Of a stretch of 64,000 nt of DNA, positions 11,901-24,785 are shown piece after piece (position 1 is the first letter of the stretch; the number at the start of each line of letters is the position of its first letter). A program made the position numbers and the translations under genes. The DNA is from Anseranas semipalmata (taxonomy: Eukaryota > Chordata > Aves > Anseriformes > Anseranatidae): NCBI GenBank assembly GCA_013399115.1, contig VXAA01001969.1, positions 1-64,000 of the forward strand, given 5' to 3'. The notes beneath the pieces were generated by a model. The model did no database searches, was not told the origin of the DNA, and saw nothing but the letters and a program-made list of their open reading frames with translations.

Positions 11901-14900
11901 TGAAAGGAAACAGCAATGGACAAGCCAGCTGCATTTATACCACGTCCTTTCTGAATTTCTTACTATCTGTCATCTTATAATTGTAGTTTTTTTCTCAGTT
12001 ACATATGAGCACTAGTTCTCCATGTTAATTATATTTTTCTCTAATACTGACAAATCACCAACTCAATTACACCCTTTGTTATAAGAAAAAACACTAACAA
12101 AATGTGGAAGCTAGGATAGGATCCTCATTAAAAAAATTACTATGCTTTTTGAGCCTGATGTAGTGGAATGACAGCCTCAATGATTATGGTAGTTTATATC
12201 TGGCATGCCATCAGCCCGCACCATTTTACATTACAGTTTCAGACTATGGGTAAGGGGGAGAGAGGAGACAGCGGAGAGGCTTAGAACCCAGCCGTTTACA
12301 GAGGAATTAAGTGCTCTTTTCAAATAAGCATCTCATTGTCCTCTAGCCTTTGAAGAGCAGCAAAGAGATTGATATTAGAATTAGAATGGAATGGTTATGG
12401 AGTATAAATGAAGAGTTTAAATGTCACAAGCACTTAAAATAAATTTTGCAATGACTAAATAAACTAAATAATCTCATTTGCACTGACACCCAATTATGGC
12501 ACACTAAGTAGTGTGCTTTATTACCTCCTCACCTATCCAATTGCCTTTGCAGCAGTTCTTTTCTACCAGAAAATACTAGCTATTTGTAAAAAAGTATTGA
12601 TGGGTTTAAAGAAAATCTGATAGGATTTACTGGTTAGAAATCTGTGGTGACTTTAAATCCTTTTAAGTATGGCAGACATGAAATTATTGATCAATAAACA
12701 AAACAGTACAAGTATTGCAGATCCATGGATATGTTATGACCTTCTGTGGTTTAATTAAATAACCCATTGGAACTTCTTACAATGCTGGGACATCTGAAAT
12801 CAATTACTACTACATGAGCTTTTACAAGACTCCAGTAATACAACCTCAAAAAGATACCTAAAACAGATGTATTGGTCCTGAATAGTTCTTGCATCCCAGC
12901 ATTAAAATACAACTGAATGTGCATAGTCCTGCAGAGAGATATGGGCAGGTCAATCACAACTATCTATCTGCAAATTTAACATTCCTAGTGTTGCCTCATG
13001 GCAAATACTCCACTAATGGAGAAAAAAAAAAATGTACAAATGTGTTTATTCTACAGGAATGTGCAGCAAATGGTTTATGCAAATACTTCCATCCATGGTT
13101 GTTCAAGAGCTTTTCACTAAGCACAGTGTTAACTATTTATGATTAGTGACTTAGGCCCCTGATTGACGATGTTAATACTGTCAAGTTCATGGTATGCAAA
13201 AATGCACTTGTAATGAATATTCATCATTTGATTCAAGTTCACCGTTTTGCTGAACATTCCCAAAGAGTAAATTTGTCTGTTAAAAATTCATAGCACATGA
13301 ACACAACTGTTCTGCAGGCACAATCAACACCAATTGGTTTACAAACAAATACCAAAGAATACAAAAGAAAATATCCAACTGTAGCAAAAGGAACGCCTGG
13401 TGTAATGAACGAAGCCCATTTTATTCTACAAAAAAAAAACTATTTTGCATGTTTCAAGATGCATTAGTAAAGTAACACCATCAAAAATCAGACCTTACAT
13501 CACGTTATCTTACCCCAAAACCCACTAATACTTGCAATTATTTCATTAACAATGATAGCCCCAAGATTGCATGCAGTATTTCCAAATGAAATGGAATACA
13601 GTAGAACACAGAAGCAAGCTCACCCATAACAACTGAGGTCTAAAACGTAGATTTGTTCTTCTGAAGGATTAATAAAACTGCAACAGAATCTGTGAGACAA
13701 TTTAAGTCATTTCAAAAACTATGACATAGTTGTTTTTCTCCCAGGGAAGTTTATTCTGTTTAAGTTTTCCACAGGGGGGACTGAAAAGCTGGAGTCCTAA
13801 ACGTCTCCTATGCACTGAGCCCACTCTGAGCCTTTCTTTGAATATCTTTCTCCTGTTGGGGAACACAGGTATTTTTTCCTAAAAGCAGCCAGAACTTACC
13901 TTTCTGACTCTTGCACCCTGAGGAAAGCTGCTAGTGTGTATTTGGCTCTCTGGGTTTATATATACACTGTTTGCTCTTCCAAAATAGACTAAAGACAAAA
14001 GAAATACTGCTACTAGAAAGTCTTAAAAGATATAATGCTTCTGCAGTCCAAATGGCATATATGCGCAGTAATCTCATTTAAGCCAATTCCACAATTTGTA
14101 TCAGCAGTCTGGAAGGTGCATACAAAGTGACATTTAAAAATAGGTCCAGAAATGATACAGTGACCTTATAAATATATTCAAGCACAAAAAGGAAGAGGAA
14201 GAGAAATTATTTAAGCAAAAGGATAATACCTGTGCAAGGTCAAATGACAGATAATGGTCATGATCAAATGTAAGTCTATAAAGGGAGTACTGATCTCAAA
14301 TAACCTTCCAATGCTGATAGGTTATCAGCATTAGAGAACCTGAACTGCTTCATGATGAAGTTTGATAAAGTTACTGAAGGGACAGGAATAGTTTAAGACT
14401 ACATTTTGAGACCCTGCGGTTTGATTTGCTGGTGCTTTGCTGGAGTTTAAAACAAGACTTGATTTGTTTGATCACACATTTGTCTTTGCTTCTTGGGCCC
14501 TAGAGTCCTGCCACAGCTAATATTGCACTTTTCCTGCCTCAACACTAAAACTGTTCTCTTCAGGAAGAGGAGAAAGATGGGATTTGCTTCAATCAGTAGC
14601 ATTACAGACTGACAAGGCTACACAGGGGACATCATGCAGAATGTGACATTGCTCCTAAAAATGACACCTGAGCAGTCCAGCATGGCCACAGGCACCTGCA
14701 ACAGCCAGAGTTGGGGTGAGGAAACACTTCTGTCCAGATCAGTGGGCAAGGACTGAAGAGTAAGAAATTGTTCCCTTCCCAGGATCACCTCAGAATTCCT
14801 TGGACCAAATTTGTTGATATTTGGGACACGCTAAGGTAAGGTAGGGCAATAGTGACCTTTCTTGCCTTCCTCCTGTGACAGGCTGAAGCTGCTGCCTTTG

Positions 14901-15189
14901 GTCTTTTGCAAGAGAGCTGTGGTAAATTCAAGCTGTTCATGGTGTCTGGAACTTACAGAACACAACTCTTACCTACCTTCTGACCCAAACGCTTGTTTGT
15001 CTGCAATTGCAAGGAATGAATTCAATGAATCAGGATATCCCTTCAGTTTTCGTATTGGGTGTCCATGCCCAGGTGTGGGCAGCAAGGCCGCAGGGGCCTC
15101 TGTGAGGAGAGCCCAGGGCTGCCCCTGCTGCCATCAGCCGGTTCTGGAAGGTTCCACAGCGGCCTCACCACAGGGCACAGGAAAGCATA

Positions 15190-15403
15190 GTCAAGAAAGG
15201 GCAAAACGCATCCTGGCAGCAAGGGGTGAGGAAAAAAGTGTGAGAAACAGCCCTGCAAACAGTGAGGTCAGTGGAAGAGGTGGAGGAGGAAGAGGTGTGC
15301 CAGGCCCCTGAGCAGATCTTATTTTCTCCCCTGTCCTACAGAAGGGGGGAGTGAGCGTGGCTGGGTGGGTGCCTGGCAGCCAGCCGAGCTCAACCCACCG
15401 CAG
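15190..15403 (+). mobile_element. Avian LTR-type interspersed repeat, internally deleted
   Basis: Two pieces resemble an abundant avian repeat that I recall as LTR-retroelement-like. The left piece (about 15190-15317) has a GAGAAACAGCCCTGCAAACA phrase and a purine-rich GAAGAGGTGGAGGAGG stretch. The right piece (about 15318-15403) has TTTTCTCCCCTGTCC, a G-rich AGGGGGGAGTGAG and ends GCCAGCCGAGCTCAACCCAC. In the remembered family these are separated by several hundred bases, so the copy appears internally deleted. It is GC-rich against an AT-rich intron and explains most of the open frame at 14862-15311. No viral gene is present. The family name is not certain. Confidence 0.5.
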
Positions 15404-15547
15404 TTTAAAGGAAATATGTAACTTCAAGAAGTGTCATTTTCAATAAAACAGAAATTCATGTGAAGCTGATACTGACTGTATGCAACTTCGTATTTGCTAC
15501 TTATTTGTTTATGGAATTCTGCAGTCATTTCATAAGCAGTTCTATGC

Positions 15548-15576
15548 TATTATTATCATTATCATTATTATTACTA
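15548..15576. repeat. (ATT)n imperfect microsatellite
   Basis: ATT units interrupted by ATC, running TATTATTATCATTATCATTA and on. Confidence 0.85.
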
Positions 15577-18500
15577 CTTGAGTATCTATACATGGTGCCA
15601 ATCACATACACATATTGAACAGAAAATAAAGTTAAAAATGAAAAAGTCTACGGATTTCATTCAAGGGCTTGGCTACATGCTCAAAAGCACTCCTGTTCCT
15701 CTGTATGTAACTACACCTTTGTGCACTATGCCTCAGACCACGGCTGAGGTACCCATCTGTGGCATTACTGAGCACATGATGCATTTCCATTGTATACCAA
15801 AATACTATTATTGTACTAGTAATAAATCAAGCCACTATTTTTGGACATTAACATAATCAATGGATGAATAATTATACCCAAATTTGCCATCTTTAAACAA
15901 GTGTTTAAGAACTACACATACTGCTATGGGGAAAGAGAATTCCAGAACAAAGGTAATCATACCAAAAAGACGGACACACAACTGTGTGACAGTAAAACTA
16001 AATTCACTGTAATTTAAAGACAATTTTCATCTTTGCTCTTCTAAGAAATTTTAAGTGCCTGAATTAAATGTGTATTTAACCCTCTGATTTGCAGGACAAT
16101 CCCCCATATAACTAACACCGTATATGGCATCTTGCATATGAAACAATCCGAGAAGTAGATTGTTAGAGTATAAAACCATGTAACTGCTAATGCTACAGTA
16201 AATTTAAATTGGTAATAAGAAACTTAATGGAAACCGACATCAAACTCAGGTAAATAGCGATGAGTATCTCCGCAAACCTCCTAGAGAATTTCATTACATG
16301 AGAAACTAACAAATGCACAGTATTGAAATGTTTCCTTACACTAGATCCCAATGTTAGTTTGTGGTACCAAATTATAACAGGAGATAAAAATTCTGTCAGA
16401 GTTCCACAAAAAGTTTCTATGAACAGATTCAAAGCACTTTTTTTTTTTTTTTTCCCAAAAGGCTTTAAAGGTCATACAATACTGAAAGTCTTGGATAGAC
16501 TCCATTGTAAGAGCACTTATTGAATCTTCTGATGGTCACTGAAAGCATAAAATAACTTAACAGTGAGAAAAAAAGATATCAATTGGCTCATATGACTCAC
16601 AGGTCACTCTTTGGCAAAGAGGTCAAAGCTAGACAAAACGCTTAATCTCGTTTCTGAAAGCAATAAAATAGCTGTACAACGAGGATGTCCCACATAGCAA
16701 AGGGTAACAATTCACACACGCACACACAGAGAAAAAAAGGCCTCCTCTTCCCACTTTGTTTATCCAGCTTCCTGTGACCACTATAACTAAGGTCCATTAG
16801 CAGCCCTTCTCTGCAGGAGCTGGGGTAGGCTGCATGGAGAGAAAGCACCCTGTTCCCTCAGGGGCAATCACTGCTGCCCAGCACTTGCAAAATCTGCATC
16901 ATTAGGAAATACTCCTCCCCCCTTTTTAGTTTCCAGGGAGCACCAATCTTCCATGCTGGCAGTACCTCCATGTCCCATGTTGAAAGGAGCAGATCCACTG
17001 CTAGTTATGCAGATATTGCACAGTCTTTTAAATAGGAACAGATGAGGAGGAGTTCCCCTCTCCACACACATTTCCTTTGGCATTTTCTGAATGTTCTCAT
17101 TAAGATACTAAGCTTGAGGAGTGCTATTTTATTAGTTACTCATTGTTGGTTTTCTCCTCAACAATATGATATGAAGCTATTAAGAGTAAAATGGAGCAAG
17201 ACAATCTACTGAGTTTTGTGGTCTGGGCCAGAGAGTAACAGCTATATTTTAAGACTGTTTGACCTCACCTAAACAAATAAATCTGCTTCCTCATTACAGC
17301 TTCCAGCCTGCATTAAGCAGCAGGAAGCTAACATATTTTCCTCTTTATTATACCTCAGCTGCAGTTTCACCGTATGAATAAGAAACTCTAGATCTTCAAC
17401 TGAGATTTTGATCAATCCATTATTTTCTTAAATTCAGTATCAGTTTATTTAGCCAGAAATCACTGTACATTTGGCTCTGGTATTTCTCTCTTGCATCAGC
17501 TTCAGGCCGTAACTCTTAATGAACTTTAACTGATTTAATCCAGAATTAAGCATCTTGATTTTCTTCATATTATTTTAGATACTCTGAATGGGAACTAAGA
17601 ATCAAGAACCAGAGAAAATGATTTATAATGAAAAAGAGAATGATGTATGCATTCAAAGTCCTTTTCTGCAATGTTTGTTTCATTATTAAAGAAAACTATC
17701 TTAGAAAAGTACTAAAAATTACGTATTTTAAATATAAATTTTGCTAAATTCCATGCTGCAAGATATATAGGACAAATCAACTCCACATTAATTTCAAAAT
17801 TTTAAAACCTGATGATAATCTGATGCTTCTTATATCAGAAAAGCATGAATTCATTAATTGTTGGAAATAAAAATCCCTGATCTGTTCTAAGAAATCTTAT
17901 CCAGACTTCATACTCCATTGTAAATGCTGCCCATTGTGAAACACCTCAAGGTACTGGCAGAAGTAAAACAAATCTGTATCAACATGCTCCTTCAGGGTCA
18001 ATACCAACACCTAACATACTGCTTCAGAATTGGCAGCAACAGGATGGTGGAAAAATCAGCTTCCTCCCAACAGCCACTGAAATCAACCCACAATCTGCCT
18101 CCTTATCTACCATATAGTCTCCTCTGCAAGCAAACAGTGGAGAACTGACATGGTTCAAATAAGCTGTTCTGAAAGCATCTAGCTGAGGACAGCAGTGGTT
18201 GAAACATGCCACATATCTACAGTATGAGTTACAATGCTTTTGAATGCATCTGCTTTATTCTTAGATATGCAGTTCAGGTGCCTATTTATTTTCTCATGTA
18301 TATATTCAAGAAAAACACAGAATGATTGAACACTGTAAGAAAATTCAAATGGGGTCAATCAGTGGGTCCTGCACAGAGCACTGAAAAGATCAAGGTGCTG
18401 CTGAAGGTGTAACTTCACGAACCCGCTGCTTCAGTTTGCAAAGCTTTACAGATGCACTCATGCGAGTAAGAAAACACTTCATGACTTGACATAACTAATC

Positions 18501-18668
18501 AATATGTAGATTAATTTCAACATCAATAAGTAAAGAGCAGGTGAAAGAAAAATCAGGGAGCCACAACTTGATTGGCTCCTTGATTGAGCCAAACTCATGA
18601 GAGAGGAAAGTGAAATAAAATGATTATCCTAAGGGGGCTGGGAGAGAGGGAGCAGAGGACGACAAATA

Positions 18669-18694
18669 GAGAGAGAGAGAGAGAGAGAGAGAGA
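18669..18694. repeat. (GA)13 microsatellite
   Basis: Thirteen uninterrupted GA units in a purine-rich context. Confidence 0.97.
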
Positions 18695-19289
18695 GGTTGG
18701 CCAGTTCAGCAGTGAAACATCTGAACGTGGCAAGGAAGCATGGTTTTTATCCAAGCAAAGACTGGAAGGGTCTAAGAGGTACCAAGTATAAGCCAGCTTG
18801 CTCAGATGCTTCTCTGCTAATTAGGGGAATATAAAAGTAAACACTTGCCAGGCATCAGGATGCAGTTAGTATTTCGACTGGCATCAAGTCTTTGCTTAGG
18901 GCACCCTTTCTCTTGTCACAGCAATGAGGCTGTGAATTGCAAGGTTAGGGCAGAGAAAGAGAGAGCAGAAATCTATCATGCTATTTGCAGCTCATCAGCT
19001 GGGTGCTCATCCTCTGGTGCCCCACAACACCGCCTTCTACCAGGGGGTGACTTGTAGGACAGTCTCACGACACACTTCCCAAAGCTCAATGAGCAGCTGC
19101 GCAGGGGGAAGAGTGTGTGTGTGGATTTCTTTGGGAACAGATGGCTTTAAGGCAAAGGCCCAGGAAGGCTGCTCTGTCAGTGGTGGCTCTGGAGGCGAGA
19201 CTCCTGCGAGGAGGGGACAGCTTGCTGAAAAAGCCAGCCAGAGGCTCTAGCACATGATGGGACTGCCAGAAGCACTCGGCACTCTCCCA

Positions 19290-19325
19290 GTGGAGAGGGG
19301 CCATCTAGTTCCAGCCCTGCTCAGT
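19290..19325 (-). mobile_element. Possible short antisense CR1 fragment
   Basis: GAGAGGGGCCATCTAGTTCC followed by AGCCCTGCTCAG resembles the reverse complement of the CR1 phrase around GGAACTAGATG. Only about 35 bases are alignable by eye, so this may be coincidence. Confidence 0.25.
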
Positions 19326-22300
19326 TCTGTTAATGTCCTTTCCCCTGCCTCCTCAGCAACACAAATCCAATTAGACATATCTGCAAACCTTTCTCCAGGC
19401 AACTGCACACTATTTAATCCTACACATTTACCTACAGCTCTGAGCCAAATGCTCATGGGCATGAACAAGTGAATAGCTCTTCCACTGCTCACAATTTGCC
19501 TACAAGTGCCTTTTGAATTAACATTTTTATAATTTATGTGCACAAGCTGAACAGTATTTTTTGAAAATATGACTTTCAATTTACATAGGTGTATTGGCAC
19601 ATAACTCTGATTTCAGCAATGTTATCTTGTGAGACTTTGCACCTAGTGCTTATAAACATTGCTGTACAGGACTGGTAGCACTGTGTCCAGAACGAATCAA
19701 GAAACTTGGGTTCCAGTTACAGCACACCTCTGTCAGTGTTTCACTTTTTCTTTTCCAACTTAAGTTATTCTCTGGTATGTAGCATTCAAGATTTTTTTCT
19801 GAAGCAACATTTGTCATAAATGTATTTAAGAAAGTATTTTTACATAGGGTTCAAAGAACAACCCCAAGTCAGTTTTTCGAGGATATTTTTCTTCCTTCCC
19901 TACATTATTCCATTCTCATCTTTCTGCTTTGAAGTTTGCAACAGTACAAGCTTTGAACTGGAATGGTCTGATGAAGCCCATTTTACAAGGGAGGAAAAGT
20001 TGAGATTTTTCTTTTCCTGTGATGATATTCCCATTGCCATAAAAATACAAGTGCTTGAAATGCTGAGACTGTACTAAAACAGAGTACATTGTATTTCAGC
20101 ACTTCATAAGTATGATGCAAAGAAGCTTTCACTGCCAGCTTGAGGCTAGTTACAGTGATTCATATAATCTTAAATTGTATAAAACTCCTTTGCAGAGGGA
20201 CAAGTTCAGTTCACCATTCACCTCCTGTCCTAGTCTGTATTCATAGTCAAACATGAACAAATTAAGCTGTAAAATCAGGAATAAGACCTGTAATAAGGAG
20301 CAGGGAAGATTTATATCCTCTTTAAACTGGCTATCCATGTAGGTTTTTTGTGGAAGTAGCAGGTACTAAGCCGAGTTCTCTGCTAAATCCTCCACTAAAA
20401 TGAGCTCTTCAGATGCATTGCTTTTTCAGTATATGTGATTTCCCAGATGAGGGCTAAGGGATACAGCTGATGAACTGTATCACTGGAAGCTTCTTTCCTT
20501 TAATTTTCATTAATTTATATTTTAATAAAAAGCATGGCAATTTTGAGAGTTCTCTTTTACATTCTTGGTCCAACAGACAACTGTTAAACAACCTTTTCTC
20601 TTTTGGAAGTCATAGCCTGCACAGAAAACTCGATTTAGATGAGTTCTGTCCATGTTATATTTCTCATTCAGCAATTATTATCTCCTCCTGAGTTAAACCA
20701 CTTTTTTTCTTTCAGATCACTATATCATAAATCCAAATAACTGAACTCATGCCCCATCTGAAACTTCATTTCATAAGACAGACATGCTGTAGTTACCTCT
20801 TTGGTAAAATGAGATTCTGCTAATAGCTCAATTCATTTATCCATTTATTTTTATCCTTCCCTTCCCAAGATTTTTAGATTTCTAAACTTTTAGTTAAGCT
20901 GTCAATGTGTTTTTTTTTGTTTGTTTGTTTTTTAATATATTTTTTCAGGTATTCTGGGCATCTTCAAATCTCCATAACTGCACAGAAGTTGCTCAGCACT
21001 CTTGAAAATCATGCCACAAAAATCATTGGTGCACAACTTCATTTTCCACATGCAAACCTCCAGGGCTGGACATTAATTTACCTTCTATGATATAGTTAAG
21101 GTTGGGATCAAACATTTCTTCTCAAAGTACCATCATTTATCTCTTTCTTTGTTACATGCAAATGAAACTATTCACAAAAGAGTCAACACATGCATCAAGA
21201 AGATACTCCTTCAGGGAGCAGATGCATAGAAGGCAACAGACAAGTAAATAAAGCATACAAGAGCATAACAAATTCTTGAGAAACCCGTTACACAATTCTT
21301 ATATTTACTCCCTTTTGAAAGAATTACATGTTTACAAAAATACCTAAAAAATTGGTAAGTTAAGTCAGACAGTATATATTTTTGTAGGTGTTTTACTCTA
21401 ATGTCAGGTATAGTACATTTAAGTACAGCAAAACTTCCCTACAAACTAAATTTTCTCATCTTCAACTCAAACATCTAAGATGAGTCCAGGGGCTTTCAGG
21501 CTTATTATGCTAAGGCTTACTACACGCTGAGTTGCTTTTATCTATTTTGTTTGGCTAATCTACAGGCAATTAATTTAAAATATGCATTAGGAGGGACCTA
21601 TACTCTTCAGACACTTACACAGGCTTGGCACCAATACAGCCGCTGAGTGTTCACCTGGTAAACCTCCATGCTCGTCTCCTGTCTGATCCGGGTCAGTGTT
21701 CCTAATTGTAATTTTTAGTGACAGAAGTGACCAAAACTGTATCTCTTTCTTCCCTGTTTCACACTATTTTCATGCATTAGGTTTATCTCTTAAGCCCACA
21801 AAGCGCTTGGCTAGCCTGACTGCTGTCACCACCAGGAGCTCTGGATAGCATACAAACGGTGCACGCTTCTGTGCATCTTGTGACGCTTCTGTCTCACTCA
21901 CAGGCTGCAGGCCTGGAAATTTTACCATTTTGCCTGCAAAACTATCTCCAAACTTGTGTCTGCTATCCTCCTTTCTTTTTCACAGCATATATACTGCCAT
22001 GCCTTTCCTCTGCCAGATCTCTTCCTTTCAGCCAAATTTAGAGATTTCTTTCTCCATTTTTTTTTACTTTTTTCCTCATTTAAGAAAATGCATTTCTATC
22101 ACAAAAGCCAAGTGCAGATCCAGATACTTGATGAATAGGCCCAATATATAGACACATGGTTTGTGAGTTGGCCATGTATCATCAGCCTCATTTATCTACA
22201 AGGAAACTTGTAGAACAGTGAAATGCTTTGGCTGCTGAAGAATCCTCCATGGGATAAAATCTGCCCCTGCTATTCCATAATCCAATCATTATCAACAGAC

Positions 22301-22648
22301 TTAGATTAGTGTTTTCTATTTCCTTTCCTTTGTATTCCAGTCAACTGTAGACCTCCTCCCCTGAGAAATACCAAATTATCTCCACTTAACTGATTTCTTA
22401 CGTTGATATCATTGCCAATACTGAAGTAAGACAATAATTTGAGAACTGAATTATTACCTGGAATCCAATAATTCACATTAAGCTGATAACACCTTGATCT
22501 ATTATTTTACAGTTTAACTATGATAAAAACAAAACAGCATTGCTATAGAATGGCATTCAAACGCAACATAATAATTTTCCATTCACAGTTTTTATGCAAA
22601 TATCAATATAAAAGCATCAGCTGATAGATAAATAATTGGTATCATTAC

Positions 22649-22812
22649 CAGAGCAGACAAAGTCCTTTTTCTGAACCTCCGCCACAAGAAAACCCCGCAG
22701 GTTGACGGGCGCCAAGCAGAACGTGAACTGCCCGATGGTGCGCCGCTGCCGCAGCCAGTCGGACAGCCAAGCCAGGTGGCAGTCGCAGTGCAGGAAGTTG
22801 GAATGAAGCCGC
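22649..22812 (-). CDS. SLIT3: SLIT3 exon, LRRCT cap of domain D1 (probably exon 8)
   Basis: This 164-base exon encodes the C-terminal cysteine cap that closes D1. After completing a split Leu codon it gives 54 residues beginning [20 protein letters not shown] and ending [11 protein letters not shown]. The four LRRCT cysteines are at exon residues 9, 11, 32 and 53 (CDC, FTFC, FVC), the spacing typical of Slit caps. [19 protein letters not shown] is closest to SLIT3; SLIT2 has a RPRVGLYTQC type at this place. The acceptor is CCCTCTGTTTTAG. The donor is GTAATG, which lacks the usual G at +5. Entry is phase 2 and exit phase 1, so skipping the exon would shift the frame. GC content is far above the surrounding intron. 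Confidence 0.96.
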
Positions 22813-23731
22813 CTAAAACAGAGGGAAGGGCCCCAAAGTTACCAGCAGTGTTTTAACAGAAGGCACAAAACACAGCAAACAAGTACAAGTCTGTCTGCTC
22901 TTCTCTACGCTGTAAGAAGGATCATTGCACGTTATTGGTTCCAGCTCAGTCAGGTCTCGACTGTCTACTTTGCCATACAAAACACAAACAAATGACCACA
23001 TAAAAATTAGAACTATTTTTTATAGTCATAGAGTCATGACTATTCTGGAGAAAAGAACCTGAATTTAAGAAGCCTCCAAGTAATCATTTTGCCTGTGATT
23101 CATATCAGAAATAACTGCATGAATGGGATAGCTTTGGGAGAATTAAAAGGATGACTTGTATAAACAAGATGACCAGGCTGAAAAACAGGATGATAGGTAA
23201 TTCTTCCCTCTTCTCTCCCCTTTTTAAATAAATAAGAAATAATAATTAAACAAAAACAAGCAAAAAAAATCCCCCGAGGCTACTGAGACCTTGCATGTTC
23301 CTGTGTTGCCTATACAAATTCACCCATGCTCTCTTTACTGTGGCAACTTAAGACAACTATTCAAGTTCCAGACAGGAATTTTCAACTCATGATGAAGAGG
23401 GAGACCATGACAGGGTCACGGCACACGGCAGTGCAGGGCCCCGCAGCTCCTTTCCCAGCCTGCCTCATGCCTGGCACTGGAGACTTCCAGAAGCATTATC
23501 ACACTGGAAAAAAATAGTCTGCACAATGATGAGGTGTTCAGGGAGAGAATCTGGTGTTTTTAATAGCTACCAAACTTTAGATCAAAACAAAAGTCCAGGA
23601 CATTAATTATTTCATTCCTTGTAATGAGTCATACATTTGCAGTGTTACAGCAAAGCCAAAATGATAAAACAGATTGGAAATCCTGTCAGAAATGGTTAGA
23701 CAAAGCATTATTCACTAATATTACGGGCATT

Positions 23732-23763
23732 AAAAAAAAAAAAAAAACACACACACACACACA
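23732..23763. repeat. A16 run joined to a (CA)n microsatellite
   Basis: A16 at 23732-23747 continues into eight CA units. Confidence 0.95.
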
Positions 23764-24759
23764 ATTGGTAAGCACAGGATTTAGCCTTGTCCATCCACTG
23801 AAGAAATTAACTGCCTATCTGTGAGATCTCCATACTGCGCAGCCTCAGCGCAGGTCGGCCACGGCTCCCGGGCTGACAGTCCCCAGATTTGTGTGTCTGG
23901 GGTGGGCAGTTGCAGTAAAAGGCCGCAAATCTGGAACTGAGAGTTCGTTCTGTAGAGATGGCAAACGCTGGGCTCCTGGGAGCACTGTAAAATGTAATTG
24001 TTTTAGAAGGATGGCTAGAAAACCTTGGTTTTTAGAGATTATAAAGCTATTTAATCAACACTGCGGTAAGTTAGATTTCTAGTGAAATGTTTTGTTGTTA
24101 TGACTCATTAATCTGCCTGGAACCCTTTGTGTCAATTGAAAGCAAATAAATACATTTATAAAGAGAGGAGAACAAGTATCATCTAGCCAAAAATCATCCT
24201 AACTACAGTGATGTTGTTCTAACTTGAAAGTAAGCATTTCATTTAAATCCTCAAAGTATTATCCCATCCCACCACAGCAGTCAACAATGACATTCGGAGC
24301 CATCTTCCTTCTGGAACTGAAACCGTGCTCATCCCATGCCACTCCCTGCATCCCATGTATGGATGTAGGCAGGCAGGAGTAATTGCAATTTTGCAAAAGG
24401 GGCATCTTTCCAGTTCTGTGAGGCTTCCCCCCCTCACTAAATTCACATAATTTGTTTCTGGATTTTCCCATTTTAGTAGTGTGAACTGTCACCTCCTTCA
24501 CCAGCTCCTCTGCCTCAGCAGAGCCCTACATTTTCATTCGTTCAAGTCTTTTTGTGCTGGTATTCTCATCTGCTTTTGATAGAAGACCATTTAGCCTGTC
24601 AAGCTTAACAAGGCAGCTTACCAGAATATATTTTTGATAATGATATTAATGAATACAGCCACAAAAAGACTTTTCACAGTACTTTGAAAGCATGATACAC
24701 CAATTCTCTGTGAACATGAAAAGCACTGAAGTGATTCATTACATTTTCAGTTTGCCCTT

Positions 24760-24785
24760 AAATAAAATAAATAAATAAAATAAAT
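24760..24785. repeat. (AAATA)/(AAAT) simple repeat
   Basis: Alternating AAATA and AAAT units in an AT-rich stretch. Confidence 0.85.

Larger units (their letters stand above)
6814..22648 (-). other. SLIT3: SLIT3 intron between LRRCT (D1) and LRRNT (D2) exons
   Basis: This 15.8 kb intron is bounded by GTAATG donor and TGTCTCAG acceptor. It holds a CR1 LINE 3' end at 8719-8904, a TA dinucleotide tract near 8040, an LTR-type repeat remnant at about 15190-15403, a (GA)13 tract at 18669-18694 and possibly a short antisense CR1 piece near 19290-19325. Short open frames scattered through it show no domain or family signature. The rest is AT-rich sequence in which I see nothing further. Confidence 0.88.

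Noticed and set aside
14862..15311. 149-codon plus-strand open frame
   Set aside because: Mostly the GC-rich LTR-type repeat remnant, not a gene.
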